Program-made: the position numbers and the translations under genes
The notes under the pieces: model-generated
Told to the model about the DNA's origin: nothing
Database searches by the model: none
The model's input: only the letters and a program-made list of their open reading frames with translations
Source: Allobosea sp. Tri-44
GTDB taxonomy: Bacteria; Pseudomonadota; Alphaproteobacteria; Rhizobiales; Beijerinckiaceae
Length of the DNA stretch: 64,000 nucleotides
Reading direction: 5' to 3'
Assembly: GCF_004123845.1 (NCBI RefSeq)
Contig: NZ_NBDP01000003.1
Location: forward strand, 372,001-436,000
Shown: one piece after another, positions 37,417 to 48,669 of the stretch
Position numbering within the stretch: position 1 is the first letter of the stretch
Layout: the number at the start of each line of letters is the position of its first letter

Positions 37417-37446
37417 GGCGAGAGCCCTTCTGGGCTTTCGCCTTTT
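37417..37446 (+). terminator. Moderate terminator between tuf copy 2 and rpsJ
   Basis: Stem ggcgagagccc/gggctttcgcc with one wobble pair, loop ttct, and four T. It lies 23 bp before rpsJ, so some read-through into the S10 operon is likely. Confidence 0.65.
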
Positions 37447-37469
37447 CACGTCACGGAGATAACACGACC

Positions 37470-37778
<309 letters not shown>

Positions 37779-37845
37779 TCCATCATCGGGTCCTCTGTTT
37801 CCGGGTTTCCCGGATGGACATGACCCCAAGGGAAGGTATGCACCG

Positions 37846-38580
37846 ATGCGTTCCGGTGTGATTGCACAGAAAGTCGGGATGACCCGCATCTTCACCGATG
37901 CCGGCGAGCACATCCCGGTCACCGTGCTGAAGCTCGACAACTGCCAGGTCGTCGCGCATCGCACGATCGAGAAGAACGGCTATGTCGCCGTGCAGCTCGG
38001 GTCGGGCTTGGCCAAGGTCAAGAACGTCTCGAAGGCGCAGCGCGGCCACTTCGCCGTGGCCAAGGTCGAGCCGAAGCAGAAGATCGTCGAGTTCCGCGTC
38101 AGCGATGACGCGCTGATCCCGGTCGGCGCCGAGCTCACCGCCGACCACTTCGTCGTCGGCCAGTTCGTCGACGTTTCCGGCACGACCACCGGCAAGGGCT
38201 TCGCCGGCGGTATGAAGCGCTGGAACTTCGGCGGCCTGCGCGCCACGCACGGCGTCTCGGTCTCGCATCGTTCGATCGGTTCGACCGGTGGCCGTCAGGA
38301 CCCGGGCAAGACCTTCAAGAACAAGAAGATGCCGGGCCATCTCGGTGTCGAGCGCGTCACCACGCAGAACCTGCGCGTCGTCCAGACGGACGCCGAGCGC
38401 GGCCTGATCCTGGTCGAAGGCGCCGTCCCCGGCGTCGCCGGCGGCTGGATCCATGTCCGCGACGCAGTCAAGCGCTCGCTGCCGAAGGACGCCCCGCTGC
38501 CGGGCAAGTTCAAGGTCTCCGGCGAGGGCAAGGCCGACATTGTCGAGGCTCCTGCGGCGCAGGCTGAGGAGAACGTGTGA
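37846..38580 (+). CDS. rplC: 50S ribosomal protein L3
   Basis: A 244-residue L3 that reaches toward the peptidyl-transferase centre. Begins [16 protein letters not shown] and holds [16 protein letters not shown]; an acidic C-terminal extension is typical of alphaproteobacteria. GGAAGG precedes the ATG; the longer open frame from 37738 is not homologous. Ends overlapping rplD by one base. Confidence 0.98.
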   Translation: MRSGVIAQKVGMTRIFTDAGEHIPVTVLKLDNCQVVAHRTIEKNGYVAVQLGSGLAKVKNVSKAQRGHFAVAKVEPKQKIVEFRVSDDALIPVGAELTADHFVVGQFVDVSGTTTGKGFAGGMKRWNFGGLRATHGVSVSHRSIGSTGGRQDPGKTFKNKKMPGHLGVERVTTQNLRVVQTDAERGLILVEGAVPGVAGGWIHVRDAVKRSLPKDAPLPGKFKVSGEGKADIVEAPAAQAEENV

Positions 38581-39200
38581 TGAAACTCGATATCGTCACT
38601 CTTGACGGCGGCAAGGCCGGCTCGGTCGAGCTTTCGGATGCGATCTTCGGCCTCGAGCCGCGCGCCGACCTGCTCGCCCGCATGGTGCGCTACCAGCTCG
38701 CCAAGCGCCGCGCCGGCACGCACAAGACCAAGGGCCGTTCGGAAGTCGACCGCACCCGCAAGAAGATCTACAAGCAGAAGGGTACCGGCGGCGCTCGTCA
38801 CGGTGCAGCTTCGGCTCCGCAGTTCCGCGGCGGCGGCAAGGCCTTCGGTCCGGTCGTGCGCGACCACGCCCATGACCTGCCCAAGAAGGTCAAGGCGCTG
38901 GCGCTGCGCCACGCGCTCTCGGCCAAGGCCAAGGACGCGGGTCTGATCATCATCGACGACGTCAAGCTCGCCGAGCCGAAGACCAAGGTGCTTCTGGGCC
39001 ATTTCGGCAAGCTCGACCTGTCGAGCGCGCTGGTGATCGGCGGCGCCGAGATCGATGTGAACTTCGGCCTGGCGGCGCGTTCGATCCCGAACGTCGACGT
39101 GCTGCCGATCCAGGGCATCAACGTCTATGACATCCTGCGTCGCGACAAGCTCGTGCTGACGCGCTCGGCTGTCGATGCGCTGGAGGCGCGCTTCAAATGA
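38580..39200 (+). CDS. rplD: 50S ribosomal protein L4
   Basis: A 206-residue L4 lining the exit tunnel. [15 protein letters not shown] is the start; the loop [20 protein letters not shown] is the tunnel region. Its ATG shares the A of the rplC TGA, so translation is coupled. In E. coli L4 represses the S10 operon. Confidence 0.98.
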   Translation: MKLDIVTLDGGKAGSVELSDAIFGLEPRADLLARMVRYQLAKRRAGTHKTKGRSEVDRTRKKIYKQKGTGGARHGAASAPQFRGGGKAFGPVVRDHAHDLPKKVKALALRHALSAKAKDAGLIIIDDVKLAEPKTKVLLGHFGKLDLSSALVIGGAEIDVNFGLAARSIPNVDVLPIQGINVYDILRRDKLVLTRSAVDALEARFK

Positions 39201-39505
39201 GCCAGTCCAAGAATCTGGATCCGCGCCACTACGACGTCATTCGTGGCCCGGTGATCACCGAAAAGGCGACCATGCTCTCGGAGCACAACAAGGTCGTCTT
39301 CAAGGTAGCGAAGACCGCGACCAAGCCGCAGATCAAGGCGGCGATCGAGAAGCTCTTTGACGTCAAGGTCAAGAGCGTCAACACGATGGTCACCGAAGGC
39401 AAGATGAAGGTCTTCCGGGGCCGGCTCGGCCAGCGTTCGGACGTCAAGAAGGCGGTCGTGACCCTCGAAGAAGGTCACTCCATCGACGTGACCACTGGGC
39501 TCTGA
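39197..39505 (+). CDS. rplW: 50S ribosomal protein L23
   Basis: A 102-residue L23 at the tunnel exit, docking site for trigger factor and SRP. Contains [16 protein letters not shown] and [14 protein letters not shown]. Its ATG overlaps the rplD stop by 4 bp. Confidence 0.98.
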   Translation: MSQSKNLDPRHYDVIRGPVITEKATMLSEHNKVVFKVAKTATKPQIKAAIEKLFDVKVKSVNTMVTEGKMKVFRGRLGQRSDVKKAVVTLEEGHSIDVTTGL

Positions 39506-39521
39506 GGGAAGGATCGTCATC

Positions 39522-40364
39522 ATGGCTTTGAAGAGTTTCAAGCCGATCACGCCGAGCCTTCGCCAGCTCGTGATCGTCGACCGCAGCGAGCTCTACAAGG
39601 GCAAGCCGGTCAAGGCGCTGACCGAGGGCAAGTCGTCCTCGGGCGGCCGCAACAATCTCGGCCGCATCACCGTCCGCTTCCGCGGCGGTGGCCACAAGCG
39701 CACCTTGCGCCTGATCGATTTCAAGCGCCGCGGCAAGGCCGGCGTGCCGGCGACCGTCGAGCGGATCGAGTATGATCCGAACCGCTCGGCCTTCATCGCG
39801 CTGATCAAGTATCAGGATGGCGAGCTGTCCTACATCCTGGCGCCGCAGCGCCTGGCCGTCGGCGACAGCGTCGTCGCCGGCGACAGCGTCGACGTGAAGC
39901 CCGGCAACGCTGCCCCGATGGGCACGCTGCCGATCGGCACGATCGTCCACAATGTCGAGCTCAAGATCGGCAAGGGTGGGGCGCTGGCACGTTCGGCGGG
40001 CAACTACGCCCAGATCGTCGGCCGCGACCAGGGCTATGTCATCGTCCGCCTGAACTCGGGCGAGCAGCGCCTGATCAGCGGCCTGTGCTATGCCACGGTG
40101 GGCGCGGTCTCGAACCCCGACCACATGAACCGGAATGACGGCAAGGCCGGGCGCTCGCGCTGGCTCGGACGTCGTCCGCACAACCGTGGTGTCTCGATGA
40201 ACCCGGTCGACCATCCGCACGGCGGCGGCGAAGGCCGCACCTCGGGCGGCCGTCATCCGGTCACGCCCTGGGGTCTGCCGACCAAGGGCAAGAAGACCCG
40301 CTCGAACAAGCGGACCGATACGTTCATCGTGTCGAGCCGTCACGCCCGCAAGAAGAAGAACTGA
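39522..40364 (+). CDS. rplB: 50S ribosomal protein L2
   Basis: A 280-residue L2 needed for subunit joining and peptidyl-transferase activity. The conserved C-terminal [20 protein letters not shown] carries the essential histidine. Starts 16 bp after rplW. Confidence 0.98.
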   Translation: MALKSFKPITPSLRQLVIVDRSELYKGKPVKALTEGKSSSGGRNNLGRITVRFRGGGHKRTLRLIDFKRRGKAGVPATVERIEYDPNRSAFIALIKYQDGELSYILAPQRLAVGDSVVAGDSVDVKPGNAAPMGTLPIGTIVHNVELKIGKGGALARSAGNYAQIVGRDQGYVIVRLNSGEQRLISGLCYATVGAVSNPDHMNRNDGKAGRSRWLGRRPHNRGVSMNPVDHPHGGGEGRTSGGRHPVTPWGLPTKGKKTRSNKRTDTFIVSSRHARKKKN

Positions 40365-40372
40365 GGTCCGTC

Positions 40373-40651
40373 ATGGCGCGTTCGCTTTGGAAAGGTCCGT
40401 TTGTCGACGGATACCTCCTGAAGAAGGCCGAGGTCGCCCGTTCGGCGAGCCGGTCTGAAGTCATCAAGATCTGGAGCCGTCGCTCCACGATCCTGCCGCA
40501 GTTCGTCGGTCTGACGTTCGGCGTCTACAACGGCCACAAGCATGTGCCGGTGAACGTCTCCGAGGAAATGGTGGGCCACAAGTTCGGCGAGTTCTCGCCG
40601 ACGCGCACCTTCCCCGGCCACGCGGCCGACAAGAAGGCGAAGAGGAAGTAA
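40373..40651 (+). CDS. rpsS: 30S ribosomal protein S19
   Basis: A 92-residue S19 of the 30S head. Starts [20 protein letters not shown] and includes [17 protein letters not shown]. Eight bp after rplB. Confidence 0.98.
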   Translation: MARSLWKGPFVDGYLLKKAEVARSASRSEVIKIWSRRSTILPQFVGLTFGVYNGHKHVPVNVSEEMVGHKFGEFSPTRTFPGHAADKKAKRK

Positions 40652-40654
40652 GCC

Positions 40655-41038
40655 ATGGGTAAGCCCTCCGCCCCCCGTGCGCTGCCCGAGAACGAGGCCA
40701 AGGCGGTCGCGCGCAACCTGCGCGTTTCCCCGCAGAAGCTGAACCTTCTCGCCCAGCTCATTCGCGGCAAGAAGGTCTCGACCGCGCTCTCCGATCTCGA
40801 GTTCTCGCGCAAGCGGATCTCGACCGATGTGCGCAAGTGCCTGCAGAGCGCGATCGCCAACGCCGAGAACAATCATGATCTCGACGTCGACGACCTCGTC
40901 GTGTCCCAGGCTTTCGTCGGCAAGGCGCTCGTCATGAAGCGCTTCCATGCCCGCGCTCGCGGCCGTGGCGCCCGCATCATGAAGCCCTTCGCCAACATCA
41001 CGATCGTGGTGCGCGAAGTTCAGGCTGCGAAGGCCTGA
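40655..41038 (+). CDS. rplV: 50S ribosomal protein L22
   Basis: A 127-residue L22 whose hairpin lines the exit tunnel near the macrolide site. Contains [19 protein letters not shown] and [19 protein letters not shown]. Only 3 bp after rpsS. Confidence 0.98.
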   Translation: MGKPSAPRALPENEAKAVARNLRVSPQKLNLLAQLIRGKKVSTALSDLEFSRKRISTDVRKCLQSAIANAENNHDLDVDDLVVSQAFVGKALVMKRFHARARGRGARIMKPFANITIVVREVQAAKA

Positions 41039-41048
41039 GGAGAGAACG

Positions 41049-41765
41049 ATGGGTCAGAAAATCAATCCGATCGGCCTTCGTCTCGGCATCAACCGGACCT
41101 GGGATTCGCGCTGGTTCGCTCAGAAGGGCGAGTACGGCAAGCTGCTCCATGAGGACATGGCGATCCGCGCCGCCCTGATGAAGCTGCTGAAGCAGGCTGC
41201 TGTCTCGAAGATCATCATCGAGCGTCCGCACAAGAAGTGCCGCGTCACCATCCACTCGGCTCGTCCGGGCGTGGTGATCGGCAAGAAGGGCGCCGACATC
41301 GAGAAGCTGCGCAAGACCGTGTCGAAGCTGACGTCTGCCGACGTCACCATCAACATCGTCGAGGTGCGCAAGCCGGAGATCGACGCGACCCTGGTCGCCG
41401 ATTCGATCGCTCAGCAGCTCGAGCGCCGCGTCGCTTTCCGTCGCGCCATGAAGCGCGCCGTTCAGTCGGCGATGCGTCTGGGCGCCGAGGGCATCCGCAT
41501 CAACTGCTCGGGCCGTCTGGGTGGCGCTGAAATCGCCCGCCTCGAATGGTATCGCGAGGGCCGCGTGCCGCTGCATACGCTGCGCGCCGACGTCGACTAC
41601 GGCGTCGCCACTGCCTTCACGACCTATGGTACGTGCGGGATCAAGGTCTGGATCTTCAAGGGCGAGATCCTCGAACACGACCCGATGGCCCAGGACAAGC
41701 GCCTCTCGGACGAGGGCGGCCGCTCGGGTGGTGAGCGTCGCGAACGTCGCGAGCAGGCTGCGTAA
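41049..41765 (+). CDS. rpsC: 30S ribosomal protein S3
   Basis: A 238-residue S3 at the mRNA entry channel. The KH domain motif [16 protein letters not shown] is intact. Ends with a charged tail rich in Arg and Glu. Ten bp after rplV. Confidence 0.98.
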   Translation: MGQKINPIGLRLGINRTWDSRWFAQKGEYGKLLHEDMAIRAALMKLLKQAAVSKIIIERPHKKCRVTIHSARPGVVIGKKGADIEKLRKTVSKLTSADVTINIVEVRKPEIDATLVADSIAQQLERRVAFRRAMKRAVQSAMRLGAEGIRINCSGRLGGAEIARLEWYREGRVPLHTLRADVDYGVATAFTTYGTCGIKVWIFKGEILEHDPMAQDKRLSDEGGRSGGERRERREQAA

Positions 41766-41783
41766 GGCTGATCGAGAAGAGCC

Positions 41784-42197
41784 ATGCTGCAACCAAAGCG
41801 CACTAAGTTCCGTAAGCAGTTCAAGGGACGCATTTCCGGCGTCGCCAAGGGCGGTACGGATCTCAATTTCGGCCAGTTCGGCCTGAAGGCCCAGGAGCCG
41901 GAGCGCGTCACGGCCCGCCAGATCGAGGCGGCCCGTCGTGCCATCACCCGCGCCATGAAGCGCGCGGGCCGGGTCTGGATCCGCATCTTCCCGGACGTGC
42001 CGGTTTCCAAGAAGCCGACCGAAGTCCGCATGGGTAAGGGCAAGGGAGCGCCCGAATTCTGGGCGGCCAAGGTCAAGCCGGGCCGGATCATGTTCGAGCT
42101 CGACGGCGTGCCGGAGGATATCGCCCGCGAGGCGCTCCGTCTCGGTGCCGCCAAGCTGCCGATCAAGACCCGTTTCATCCAACGCATCGCCGAGTAA
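41784..42197 (+). CDS. rplP: 50S ribosomal protein L16
   Basis: A 137-residue L16 near the A-site tRNA elbow. Begins [19 protein letters not shown] and has the [20 protein letters not shown] loop. Eighteen bp after rpsC. Confidence 0.98.
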   Translation: MLQPKRTKFRKQFKGRISGVAKGGTDLNFGQFGLKAQEPERVTARQIEAARRAITRAMKRAGRVWIRIFPDVPVSKKPTEVRMGKGKGAPEFWAAKVKPGRIMFELDGVPEDIAREALRLGAAKLPIKTRFIQRIAE

Positions 42198-42207
42198 GGA
42201 GGGCGAC

Positions 42208-42420
42208 ATGAAAGCTACGCAACGCCTGTCCGACATCAAGGTGATGAGCGCGGACCAGCTCCAGGACGAGCTTCTCAAGCTCAAGAAGGAGCAGTTCAAC
42301 CTGCGTTTCCAGCGCGCGACCGGCCAGCTCGAGAATACCGCTCGGGTCACCGAAGTGCGCAAGGATATCGCCCGCATCAAGACACTGCAGCGGTCCAAGA
42401 CCGCGGCAGTGAGCGCCTGA
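42208..42420 (+). CDS. rpmC: 50S ribosomal protein L29
   Basis: A 70-residue L29, two long helices at the tunnel exit. [18 protein letters not shown] is the start, preceded by AGGAGG; the upstream open frame is inside rplP. Confidence 0.97.
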   Translation: MKATQRLSDIKVMSADQLQDELLKLKKEQFNLRFQRATGQLENTARVTEVRKDIARIKTLQRSKTAAVSA

Positions 42421-42431
42421 GGAGTAGGACA

Positions 42432-42674
42432 ATGCCGAAGCGCGTGCTGCAGGGCGTCGTCGTCAGCGACAAGCAGAACAAAACTGTTGTGGTTAAGGTC
42501 GAGCGGCGTTATACGCACCCGCTCCTCAAGAAGACGGTGCGCCGTTCGAAGAACTATCACGCCCATGACGAGGCGGGGTCGTTCAAGGTCGGTGACTCGG
42601 TTTGGATCGAGGAGTCGAAGCCCATTTCCAAGCTGAAAAGCTGGGTTGTGCTCGACAACGCTCCCAAGGCGTAA
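42432..42674 (+). CDS. rpsQ: 30S ribosomal protein S17
   Basis: An 80-residue OB-fold S17. Begins [19 protein letters not shown]. Last gene of the S10 group; a 113-bp gap with small GC hairpins separates it from rplN. Confidence 0.98.
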   Translation: MPKRVLQGVVVSDKQNKTVVVKVERRYTHPLLKKTVRRSKNYHAHDEAGSFKVGDSVWIEESKPISKLKSWVVLDNAPKA

Positions 42675-42787
42675 GTCAAATCATTGAGGCCAGGGGGCAA
42701 AGCGACCCCCGTCAGTCGTAGTCCGGGCTCAGGCACTCCGCCTTTGCCCGGAAACCGCGCTGATACACAGATGGAAGGATCAAGGCC

Positions 42788-43156
42788 ATGATCCAGGTGC
42801 AGACCAATCTCGAGGTCGCCGACAATTCCGGCGCCCGCCGCGTGATGTGCATCAAGGTTCTCGGCGGCTCGAAGCGGCGCTATGCCCGCATCGGCGACAT
42901 CATTGTGGTTTCCATCAAGGAAGCCATCCCGCGCGGCCGCGTGAAGAAGGGCGACGTCATGAAGGCGATCGTCGTGCGCACCGCCAAGGACATCAAGCGC
43001 CCCGACGGTTCGGTGATCCGCTTCGACCGCAATGCGGCCGTGCTGATCAACAACCAGAAGGAGCCTGTGGGCACCCGTATCTTCGGACCGGTTCCGCGCG
43101 AGCTGCGCGCCAAGAACCACATGAAGATCATTTCGCTCGCTCCCGAGGTGTTGTGA
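42788..43156 (+). CDS. rplN: 50S ribosomal protein L14
   Basis: A 122-residue L14 at the subunit interface. Begins [20 protein letters not shown]. First gene of the spc group; its stop overlaps the rplX ATG by one base. Confidence 0.98.
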   Translation: MIQVQTNLEVADNSGARRVMCIKVLGGSKRRYARIGDIIVVSIKEAIPRGRVKKGDVMKAIVVRTAKDIKRPDGSVIRFDRNAAVLINNQKEPVGTRIFGPVPRELRAKNHMKIISLAPEVL

Positions 43157-43473
43157 TGGCTGCGAAAATCAAAAAGGGCGACAAGGTCGTCGTGCTCGCC
43201 GGCCGCGACAAGGGCAAGAACGGCGAAGTGCTTCAGGTCCTGCCGAAGGACGCCCGCGCCGTCGTGCGCGGCGTGAACCTGGTCAAGAAGCACACCAAGG
43301 CTACTGCCCAGTCCGAGGGCGGCATCATCAGCAAGGAGGCCACGATCGATCTGTCGAACCTGGCCGTCGCCGATCCGAAGGACGGCAAGCCGACCCGCGT
43401 CGGCTTCAAGGTGCTCGATGACGGCCGCAAGGTCCGTTTCGCCAAGCGTTCGGGGGATCTGATCGATGGCTGA
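43156..43473 (+). CDS. rplX: 50S ribosomal protein L24
   Basis: A 105-residue L24 that starts 50S assembly. The KOW segment [20 protein letters not shown] is at the start. The open frame also runs upstream inside rplN but homology begins at 43156. Overlaps rplE by 8 bp. Confidence 0.98.
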   Translation: MAAKIKKGDKVVVLAGRDKGKNGEVLQVLPKDARAVVRGVNLVKKHTKATAQSEGGIISKEATIDLSNLAVADPKDGKPTRVGFKVLDDGRKVRFAKRSGDLIDG

Positions 43474-44032
43474 GAATCAGCAGGCGGCTCTCTCGCCGCG
43501 CATGAAGAAGCATTACGAGGACGTCGTCCGTCCCGCGATGATCGCCGAGTTCGGCTACAAGAACGTCATGGAAGTGCCGACCCTTGAGAAGGTCGTCATC
43601 AACATGGGCGTTGGTGAAGCGACTGCCGACCGCAAGAAGGTCGACAACGCCGCCGGCGACCTCGCCATGATCGCCGGTCAGAAGCCGGTCATCACCAAGT
43701 CCCGCCTCGCCATCGCCGGCTTCAAGCTGCGCGAGAACATGGCGGTCGGCTGCAAGGTCACGCTGCGCAAGACCAAGATGTTCGAGTTCGTCGATCGGCT
43801 CGTCACCATTGCCTTGCCGCGTGTGCGCGACTTCCGCGGTCTCAACCCGAAGTCGTTCGACGGGCGCGGCAATTTCGCGCTCGGGATCAAGGAGCACATC
43901 GTGTTCCCCGAGATCAACTACGACAAGGTCGACCAGGTCTGGGGTATGGACGTGATCGTCTGCACGACTGCCAAGTCGGATGACGAGGCGCGTGCCCTGC
44001 TCAAGCACTTCAACTTCCCGTTCCGGCAGTGA
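43466..44032 (+). CDS. rplE: 50S ribosomal protein L5
   Basis: A 188-residue L5 that binds 5S rRNA and the P-site tRNA. Contains [19 protein letters not shown] and GKPV-like [19 protein letters not shown]. Overlaps the end of rplX, suggesting coupled translation. Confidence 0.98.
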   Translation: MAENQQAALSPRMKKHYEDVVRPAMIAEFGYKNVMEVPTLEKVVINMGVGEATADRKKVDNAAGDLAMIAGQKPVITKSRLAIAGFKLRENMAVGCKVTLRKTKMFEFVDRLVTIALPRVRDFRGLNPKSFDGRGNFALGIKEHIVFPEINYDKVDQVWGMDVIVCTTAKSDDEARALLKHFNFPFRQ

Positions 44033-44068
44033 GCCCTCGGGCTCATACGCGGAAACCAGGAGATATCG

Positions 44069-44374
44069 ATGGCTAAGAAAAGCTCCGTCGAGAACAACAA
44101 CCGCCGCAAGGCGCTCGTGAAGAAATTCGCGGGCCGTCGTGCGCGTCTTCTCGCGATCGCTAATGACGAGAACCAGTCGATGGACGAGCGCTTCCTTGCT
44201 CGCCTGAAGCTGGCCGAACTGCCGCGCAATTCTGCCGGCATCCGCGTGCGCAACCGTTGCGAAGTCACCGGCCGCCCGCGCGCTTTTTATCGCAAGTTGA
44301 AGATGTCGCGCGTTGCTCTGCGCGAGCTCGGCAACAAGGGGCTGGTTCCCGGCCTCGTCAAGTCGAGCTGGTGA
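44069..44374 (+). CDS. rpsN: 30S ribosomal protein S14
   Basis: A 101-residue S14 of the long, zinc-independent type: the C-terminal region ([20 protein letters not shown]) has one Cys, not four. Thirty-six bp after rplE. Confidence 0.98.
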   Translation: MAKKSSVENNNRRKALVKKFAGRRARLLAIANDENQSMDERFLARLKLAELPRNSAGIRVRNRCEVTGRPRAFYRKLKMSRVALRELGNKGLVPGLVKSSW

Positions 44375-44386
44375 GGAGGTAGCATC

Positions 44387-44785
44387 ATGGCGATCATCGA
44401 TCCGCTTGGCGATATGCTGACCCGCATCCGCAATGCGCAGATGCGGCGCAAGTCGCGCGTTTCCACCCCGGGCTCGAAGCTGCGCGCCCGCGTTCTGGAC
44501 GTGCTGGCGTCGGAAGGCTACATCCGTGGCTATTCGACCACCGAGTTCGGCAACGGCCGCACCGAGTTCGACATCGAGCTGAAGTACCACGAGGGACAGC
44601 CGGTCATCCGGTCGATCTCGCGCGTGTCGAAGCCCGGCCGTCGCGTCTACTCCTCGGTCGAGACCATGCCGCGCGTGGCCGACGGCCTCGGCGTCACCAT
44701 CGTCTCCACGCCCAAGGGCGTGATGTCCGATCATCTTGCCCGCGAGCAGAACGTGGGTGGCGAAGTGCTCTGCAAGGTCTTCTGA
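44387..44785 (+). CDS. rpsH: 30S ribosomal protein S8
   Basis: A 132-residue S8. Begins [19 protein letters not shown] and ends [10 protein letters not shown]. In E. coli S8 represses the spc operon by binding the rplE region. Confidence 0.98.
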   Translation: MAIIDPLGDMLTRIRNAQMRRKSRVSTPGSKLRARVLDVLASEGYIRGYSTTEFGNGRTEFDIELKYHEGQPVIRSISRVSKPGRRVYSSVETMPRVADGLGVTIVSTPKGVMSDHLAREQNVGGEVLCKVF

Positions 44786-44814
44786 CCTTCAGGCCGCTGC
44801 TCAGGAGAGATCCA

Positions 44815-45348
44815 ATGTCTCGTATCGGTAAGAAGCCTGTTTCGGTCCCGGCTGGCGTCACCGCCAATGTCTCGGGCCAGCTGGTCAAGATCAAGGGCTC
44901 GAAGGGCGAACTGTCCTTCGAAGTTCCCGTCGAGGTTTCGGTTGCACTGGAGAACGGCGCCATTGCCGTCCAGCCGCGCTCGCAGACCAAGCGCGCCCGC
45001 GCCCTCTGGGGCACTTCGCGGGCTCGCATCAACAACCTGGTCGTCGGCACCACCGCGGGCTTCGAAAAGAAGCTCGAGATCAACGGCGTCGGCTACAAGG
45101 CCGCCGTCAACGGCAAGGTGCTGAAGCTGTCGCTCGGCTACAGCCACGACATCGACTATGAAATCCCGGCCGGGGTGACGATCACGACGCCGAAGCCGAC
45201 GGAAATCGTCGTCGTCGGCATCGACAAGCAGGTCGTCGGCCAGACCGCCGCCGAGATCCGCGACTATCGCGGTCCCGAGCCCTATAAGGGCAAGGGCGTC
45301 AAGTACGCCGGCGAATTCATCTTCCGCAAGGAAGGCAAGAAGAAGTAA
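44815..45348 (+). CDS. rplF: 50S ribosomal protein L6
   Basis: A 177-residue L6 beside the sarcin-ricin loop. Begins [20 protein letters not shown] and ends [21 protein letters not shown] precedes the ATG. Confidence 0.98.
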   Translation: MSRIGKKPVSVPAGVTANVSGQLVKIKGSKGELSFEVPVEVSVALENGAIAVQPRSQTKRARALWGTSRARINNLVVGTTAGFEKKLEINGVGYKAAVNGKVLKLSLGYSHDIDYEIPAGVTITTPKPTEIVVVGIDKQVVGQTAAEIRDYRGPEPYKGKGVKYAGEFIFRKEGKKK

Positions 45349-45359
45349 GGACGCCAGCC

Positions 45360-45722
45360 ATGAGCAAGCAGACAGTTGCGACTGCGCGCCGCAAGGCCCG
45401 CGTCCGCCGCGCAATCAAGGCAGTGGCCAATGGCCGCGCCCGCCTGTCAGTGCATCGCACCGGCAAGCAGATCTATGCGCAGGTCATCGACGATGCGAAG
45501 GGGCTGACGCTCGCTTCGGCCTCGTCGCTCGACAAGGATATCCGCGCCGACTTCAAGTCGGGCGCGAATGTCGAGGCCGCGGCCGCGATCGGCAAGATCA
45601 TTGCCGAGCGCGCGATCAAGGCCGGCGTCAAGGAGGTCGTGTTCGACCGTGGCGCCTACATGTACCATGGCCGCGTCAAGGCGCTGGCCGAAGCTGCTCG
45701 CGAAGGCGGGCTGAGCTTCTAA
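45360..45722 (+). CDS. rplR: 50S ribosomal protein L18
   Basis: A 120-residue L18 that binds 5S rRNA. Contains [20 protein letters not shown] and [20 protein letters not shown]. Followed by an unusually long 134-bp gap before rpsE. Confidence 0.98.
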   Translation: MSKQTVATARRKARVRRAIKAVANGRARLSVHRTGKQIYAQVIDDAKGLTLASASSLDKDIRADFKSGANVEAAAAIGKIIAERAIKAGVKEVVFDRGAYMYHGRVKALAEAAREGGLSF

Positions 45723-45740
45723 CTGGTTGAAGACCGCGGG

Positions 45741-45769
45741 ATGCGGGAGGCCTTACCGGCTTCCCGCAT
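45741..45769 (+). promoter_or_regulatory. Hairpin in the rplR-rpsE gap
   Basis: Twelve-bp stem atgcgggaggcc/ggcttcccgcat with one wobble and loop ttacc, no T run. It is the only clear structure in a 134-bp gap inside an otherwise compact operon; likely RNA processing or stability. Confidence 0.4.
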
Positions 45770-45856
45770 ATCGCATTTGGAAAGTCGCTCCATTCCGGGG
45801 CGCTCGAGCGAGCGGCGGGCCATGATCGGCACCGTCCGCGCAAGTAAGAGGAAGAC

Positions 45857-46420
45857 ATGGCGAGAGAATCTCGTGACCGTCAGGTTCGCGAAGAGCGCGA
45901 TTCTGAATTCGTGGACCGCCTGGTCCACATCAACCGCGTTGCCAAGGTGGTGAAGGGCGGCCGTCGTTTCGGCTTTGCTGCCCTCGTCGTCGTTGGTGAC
46001 CAGAAGGGCCGCGTCGGCTTCGGCCACGGCAAGGCCCGCGAAGTGCCTGAGGCGATCCGCAAGGCGACGGAAGCCGCCAAGCGCGGCCTCGTTCGCGTCC
46101 CGCTGCGCGACGGCCGCACGCTGCATCATGACGTCCAGGGCCGTCACGGCGCCGGCAAGGTCATCCTGCGCGCTGCGCCTGCCGGTACCGGCATCATCGC
46201 CGGCGGCCCGATGCGCGCCGTCTTCGAGGCGGTCGGCATGCAGGACGTGGTGTCGAAGTCGCTCGGCTCCTCGAACCCCTACAACCTCGTGCGCGCCACC
46301 TTCGACGCGTTGAAGAACGAGGATAGCCCGCGCAGCGTCGCCGCGCGTCGCTCGCTCAAGGTCTCGGCCCTGCAGACGCGTCGTCGCGATGCCGGCACCG
46401 ATGCCGCGGCCGAAGCGTGA
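45857..46420 (+). CDS. rpsE: 30S ribosomal protein S5
   Basis: A 187-residue S5 at the mRNA entry and fidelity site. Contains [20 protein letters not shown] and [18 protein letters not shown]. The spectinomycin-site loop is the normal KGGRRF type. Confidence 0.98.
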   Translation: MARESRDRQVREERDSEFVDRLVHINRVAKVVKGGRRFGFAALVVVGDQKGRVGFGHGKAREVPEAIRKATEAAKRGLVRVPLRDGRTLHHDVQGRHGAGKVILRAAPAGTGIIAGGPMRAVFEAVGMQDVVSKSLGSSNPYNLVRATFDALKNEDSPRSVAARRSLKVSALQTRRRDAGTDAAAEA

Positions 46421-46430
46421 GGGTGGGATC

Positions 46431-46628
46431 ATGGCAAAGGCTACAACCACCACCGTCGTCGTCGAGCAGATCGGTAGCCCGATCCGCCGCGAGGCTTCGC
46501 AGCGCCAGACCCTGATCGGTCTCGGCCTCAACAAACTCCGCCGGCAGTCGACCCTGGTCGATACGCCGGCCGTACGGGGCATGATCGACAAGGTCAGGCA
46601 TCTCGTGCGCGTCGTCGACGGCAAGTGA
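46431..46628 (+). CDS. rpmD: 50S ribosomal protein L30
   Basis: A 65-residue L30. Contains [20 protein letters not shown] and [16 protein letters not shown]. Start at MAKATTTT, ten bp after rpsE; longer frame upstream lies in rpsE. Confidence 0.97.
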   Translation: MAKATTTTVVVEQIGSPIRREASQRQTLIGLGLNKLRRQSTLVDTPAVRGMIDKVRHLVRVVDGK

Positions 46629-46640
46629 GGGGATCGTCTG

Positions 46641-47120
46641 ATGAAACTCACAGAGATCCGTGACAACGAAGGCGCGCACAAGTCGCGCATGCGTGTCGGC
46701 CGTGGCATCGGCTCCGGCAAGGGCAAGACCGCCGGACGCGGCGTCAAGGGCCAGAAGGCTCGCGCCGGCGTGGCGGTCAAGGGCTTCGAGGGCGGCCAGA
46801 TGCCGCTCTATCGGCGCCTCCCGAAGCGCGGCTTCCACAACCTGTTCTCCAAGGATCTGAACGAGGTCAATCTCGGGCGCATCCAGCAGGCGGTCGAGGC
46901 CGGCAAGCTGGACGCCAAGGGCGCGGTGACGATCGAGGCGCTGGTCGCCGCCGGCGTCATCACTCGGCAGGCCAAGGACGGCGTCAAGATCCTCGGCGTC
47001 GGCGAGCTCAAGGCGAAGCTGGCTTTCGAGGTTGCCGGTGCGTCGAAGTCGGCGGTCGAGGCGATCGAGAAGGCTGGCGGCACGGTCAAGATCCTGGCGG
47101 CTGCCGCTTCACAGGCGTGA
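46641..47120 (+). CDS. rplO: 50S ribosomal protein L15
   Basis: A 159-residue L15. Begins [20 protein letters not shown] and has the [20 protein letters not shown] basic stretch. A 211-bp gap with several hairpins and repeat R3 separates it from secY. Confidence 0.98.
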   Translation: MKLTEIRDNEGAHKSRMRVGRGIGSGKGKTAGRGVKGQKARAGVAVKGFEGGQMPLYRRLPKRGFHNLFSKDLNEVNLGRIQQAVEAGKLDAKGAVTIEALVAAGVITRQAKDGVKILGVGELKAKLAFEVAGASKSAVEAIEKAGGTVKILAAAASQA

Positions 47121-47199
47121 CTTCCACGCTTACATGACTAACGCGAGCGGCGGCCGGGCCCGAAGCCTTGGCCGCCGTTCGACTGTCTGGCGCGCTTTC

Positions 47200-47223
47200 C
47201 GCTCGACCGGAAACGGTCGAGCG
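47200..47223 (+). promoter_or_regulatory. Hairpin in the rplO-secY gap
   Basis: Perfect 9-bp stem cgctcgacc/ggtcgagcg with loop ggaaac, 30 bp before repeat R3. A further GC-rich 7-bp stem (ggcggcc/ggccgcc) lies about 50 bp upstream. None has a T run. Confidence 0.4.
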
Positions 47224-47252
47224 ATCAGAATTCGCGCCGACTGAGAATCGCT

Positions 47253-47301
47253 GAGCATGTTCTCATCGCAAAAGTGGTCCCCACTTTTGCGGAACATGCT
47301 C
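47253..47301. repeat. Dispersed nested palindrome, family R3 (copy 2), in the secY leader
   Basis: Differs from 5758-5806 by two bases in the inner loop. It ends 30 bp before the secY ATG, so its hairpin must form within the mRNA leader of an essential gene. Confidence 0.88.
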
Positions 47302-47331
47302 GAGACCAGAATTCACCCAAGGACCGGACGC

Positions 47332-48669
47332 ATGGCATCGGCGGCTGAACAGCTTGCGGCAAACCTGAACTTCGGCGCGCTGGCCAAGGCCGACGAGCTG
47401 AAGAAGCGGATCTGGTTCACGCTGGGGGCGCTGATCGTCTACCGGCTCGGCACCTATATTCCGCTGCCCGGCATGAACCCGGAGGCGGTCGCCGACCTGT
47501 TCAAGCAGAGCCAGACGGGCGTGCTCGGCCTGTTCAACATGTTCTCGGGCGGCGCGGTCGGTCGGCTCGCGATCTTCGCGCTGGCGATCATGCCGTATAT
47601 TTCGGCCTCGATCATCGTCCAGCTGCTCTCCAGCGTCGTGCCGACCTTCGAGGCGCTGAAGAAGGAAGGCGAGGCGGGTCGCAAGATCCTCAACCAGTAC
47701 ACGCGCTATCTCACGCTGGTGCTGGCGCTGTTCCAGGCCTGGGGCATCGGTGTGGGCTTGCAGGGCTCGGGCAATCTCGTGCTGGAACCGGGGCCGTTCT
47801 TCCTGGTCTCGACCACGATCACCCTGGTCGGCGGCACGATGTTCCTGCTCTGGCTCGGTGAGCAGATCACCAGCCGCGGCATCGGCAACGGCACCTCGAT
47901 GATCATCTTTGCCGGCATCATCGCCGAGTTCCCGGCGCAGCTGGCGCAGACACTCGAGCTCGGCCGCCAGGGCGCGGTCTCGACCGGCCTCTTGCTGCTG
48001 GTGCTGGTCATGGCGGTCTGCGTCATCGCCTTCGTGGTCTTCGTCGAGCGCGCCCAGCGACGCCTGCTGATCAACTATCCCAAGCGCCAGGTCGGCAACC
48101 GGATGTATGAGGGCCAGACCTCGTTCCTGCCGCTGAAGCTCAACACCGCTGGCGTGATCCCGCCGATCTTCGCCTCCTCGCTGCTGCTGCTGCCGACGAC
48201 GATCGCGAGCTTCAGCCAGGCCTCGGGCGGCACCGGCATCCTGTCGACGATGGCGACCTATCTCGCGCATGGCCGGCCGCTGTTCATGTTCCTCTACGCG
48301 GCGCTGATCATCTTCTTCTGCTTCTTCTACACCGCGATCGTGTTCAATCCGGTCGAGACGGCGGACAACCTCAAGAAGCATGGCGGCTTCATGCCGGGCA
48401 TCCGTCCGGGCGAGCGCACCGCCGAACATATCGACCGGGTGCTGACCCGTATCACCGTGCTCGGCGCCGCCTATTTGACTATCGTCTGCTTGATCCCCGA
48501 GTTCATGATCACCTATGCCCAGATTCCGATCATCCTGCTCGGCGGCACCTCGCTGCTGATCGTGGTGACGACGACGATGGACACAGTGGCTCAAGTCCAC
48601 GGCCATCTCCTGGCCCATCAGTATGAGGGCCTGGTCAAGAAGGCGAAGTTGAGGGGGGCAAGGCGCTGA
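47332..48669 (+). CDS. secY: Preprotein translocase subunit SecY
   Basis: A 445-residue channel subunit of the Sec translocon with ten membrane segments. [17 protein letters not shown] and [16 protein letters not shown] are typical of TM1-TM2, and [20 protein letters not shown] precedes the last spans. Start at [11 protein letters not shown]; an open frame continues upstream through repeat R3 but is not homologous. Its stop overlaps the adk ATG by one base. Confidence 0.98.
   Translation: MASAAEQLAANLNFGALAKADELKKRIWFTLGALIVYRLGTYIPLPGMNPEAVADLFKQSQTGVLGLFNMFSGGAVGRLAIFALAIMPYISASIIVQLLSSVVPTFEALKKEGEAGRKILNQYTRYLTLVLALFQAWGIGVGLQGSGNLVLEPGPFFLVSTTITLVGGTMFLLWLGEQITSRGIGNGTSMIIFAGIIAEFPAQLAQTLELGRQGAVSTGLLLLVLVMAVCVIAFVVFVERAQRRLLINYPKRQVGNRMYEGQTSFLPLKLNTAGVIPPIFASSLLLLPTTIASFSQASGGTGILSTMATYLAHGRPLFMFLYAALIIFFCFFYTAIVFNPVETADNLKKHGGFMPGIRPGERTAEHIDRVLTRITVLGAAYLTIVCLIPEFMITYAQIPIILLGGTSLLIVVTTTMDTVAQVHGHLLAHQYEGLVKKAKLRGARR

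Noticed and set aside
47257..47331. 25-residue N-terminal extension of SecY
   Set aside because: It is encoded by the R3 repeat and has no homology; the family start is MASAAEQL at 47332.
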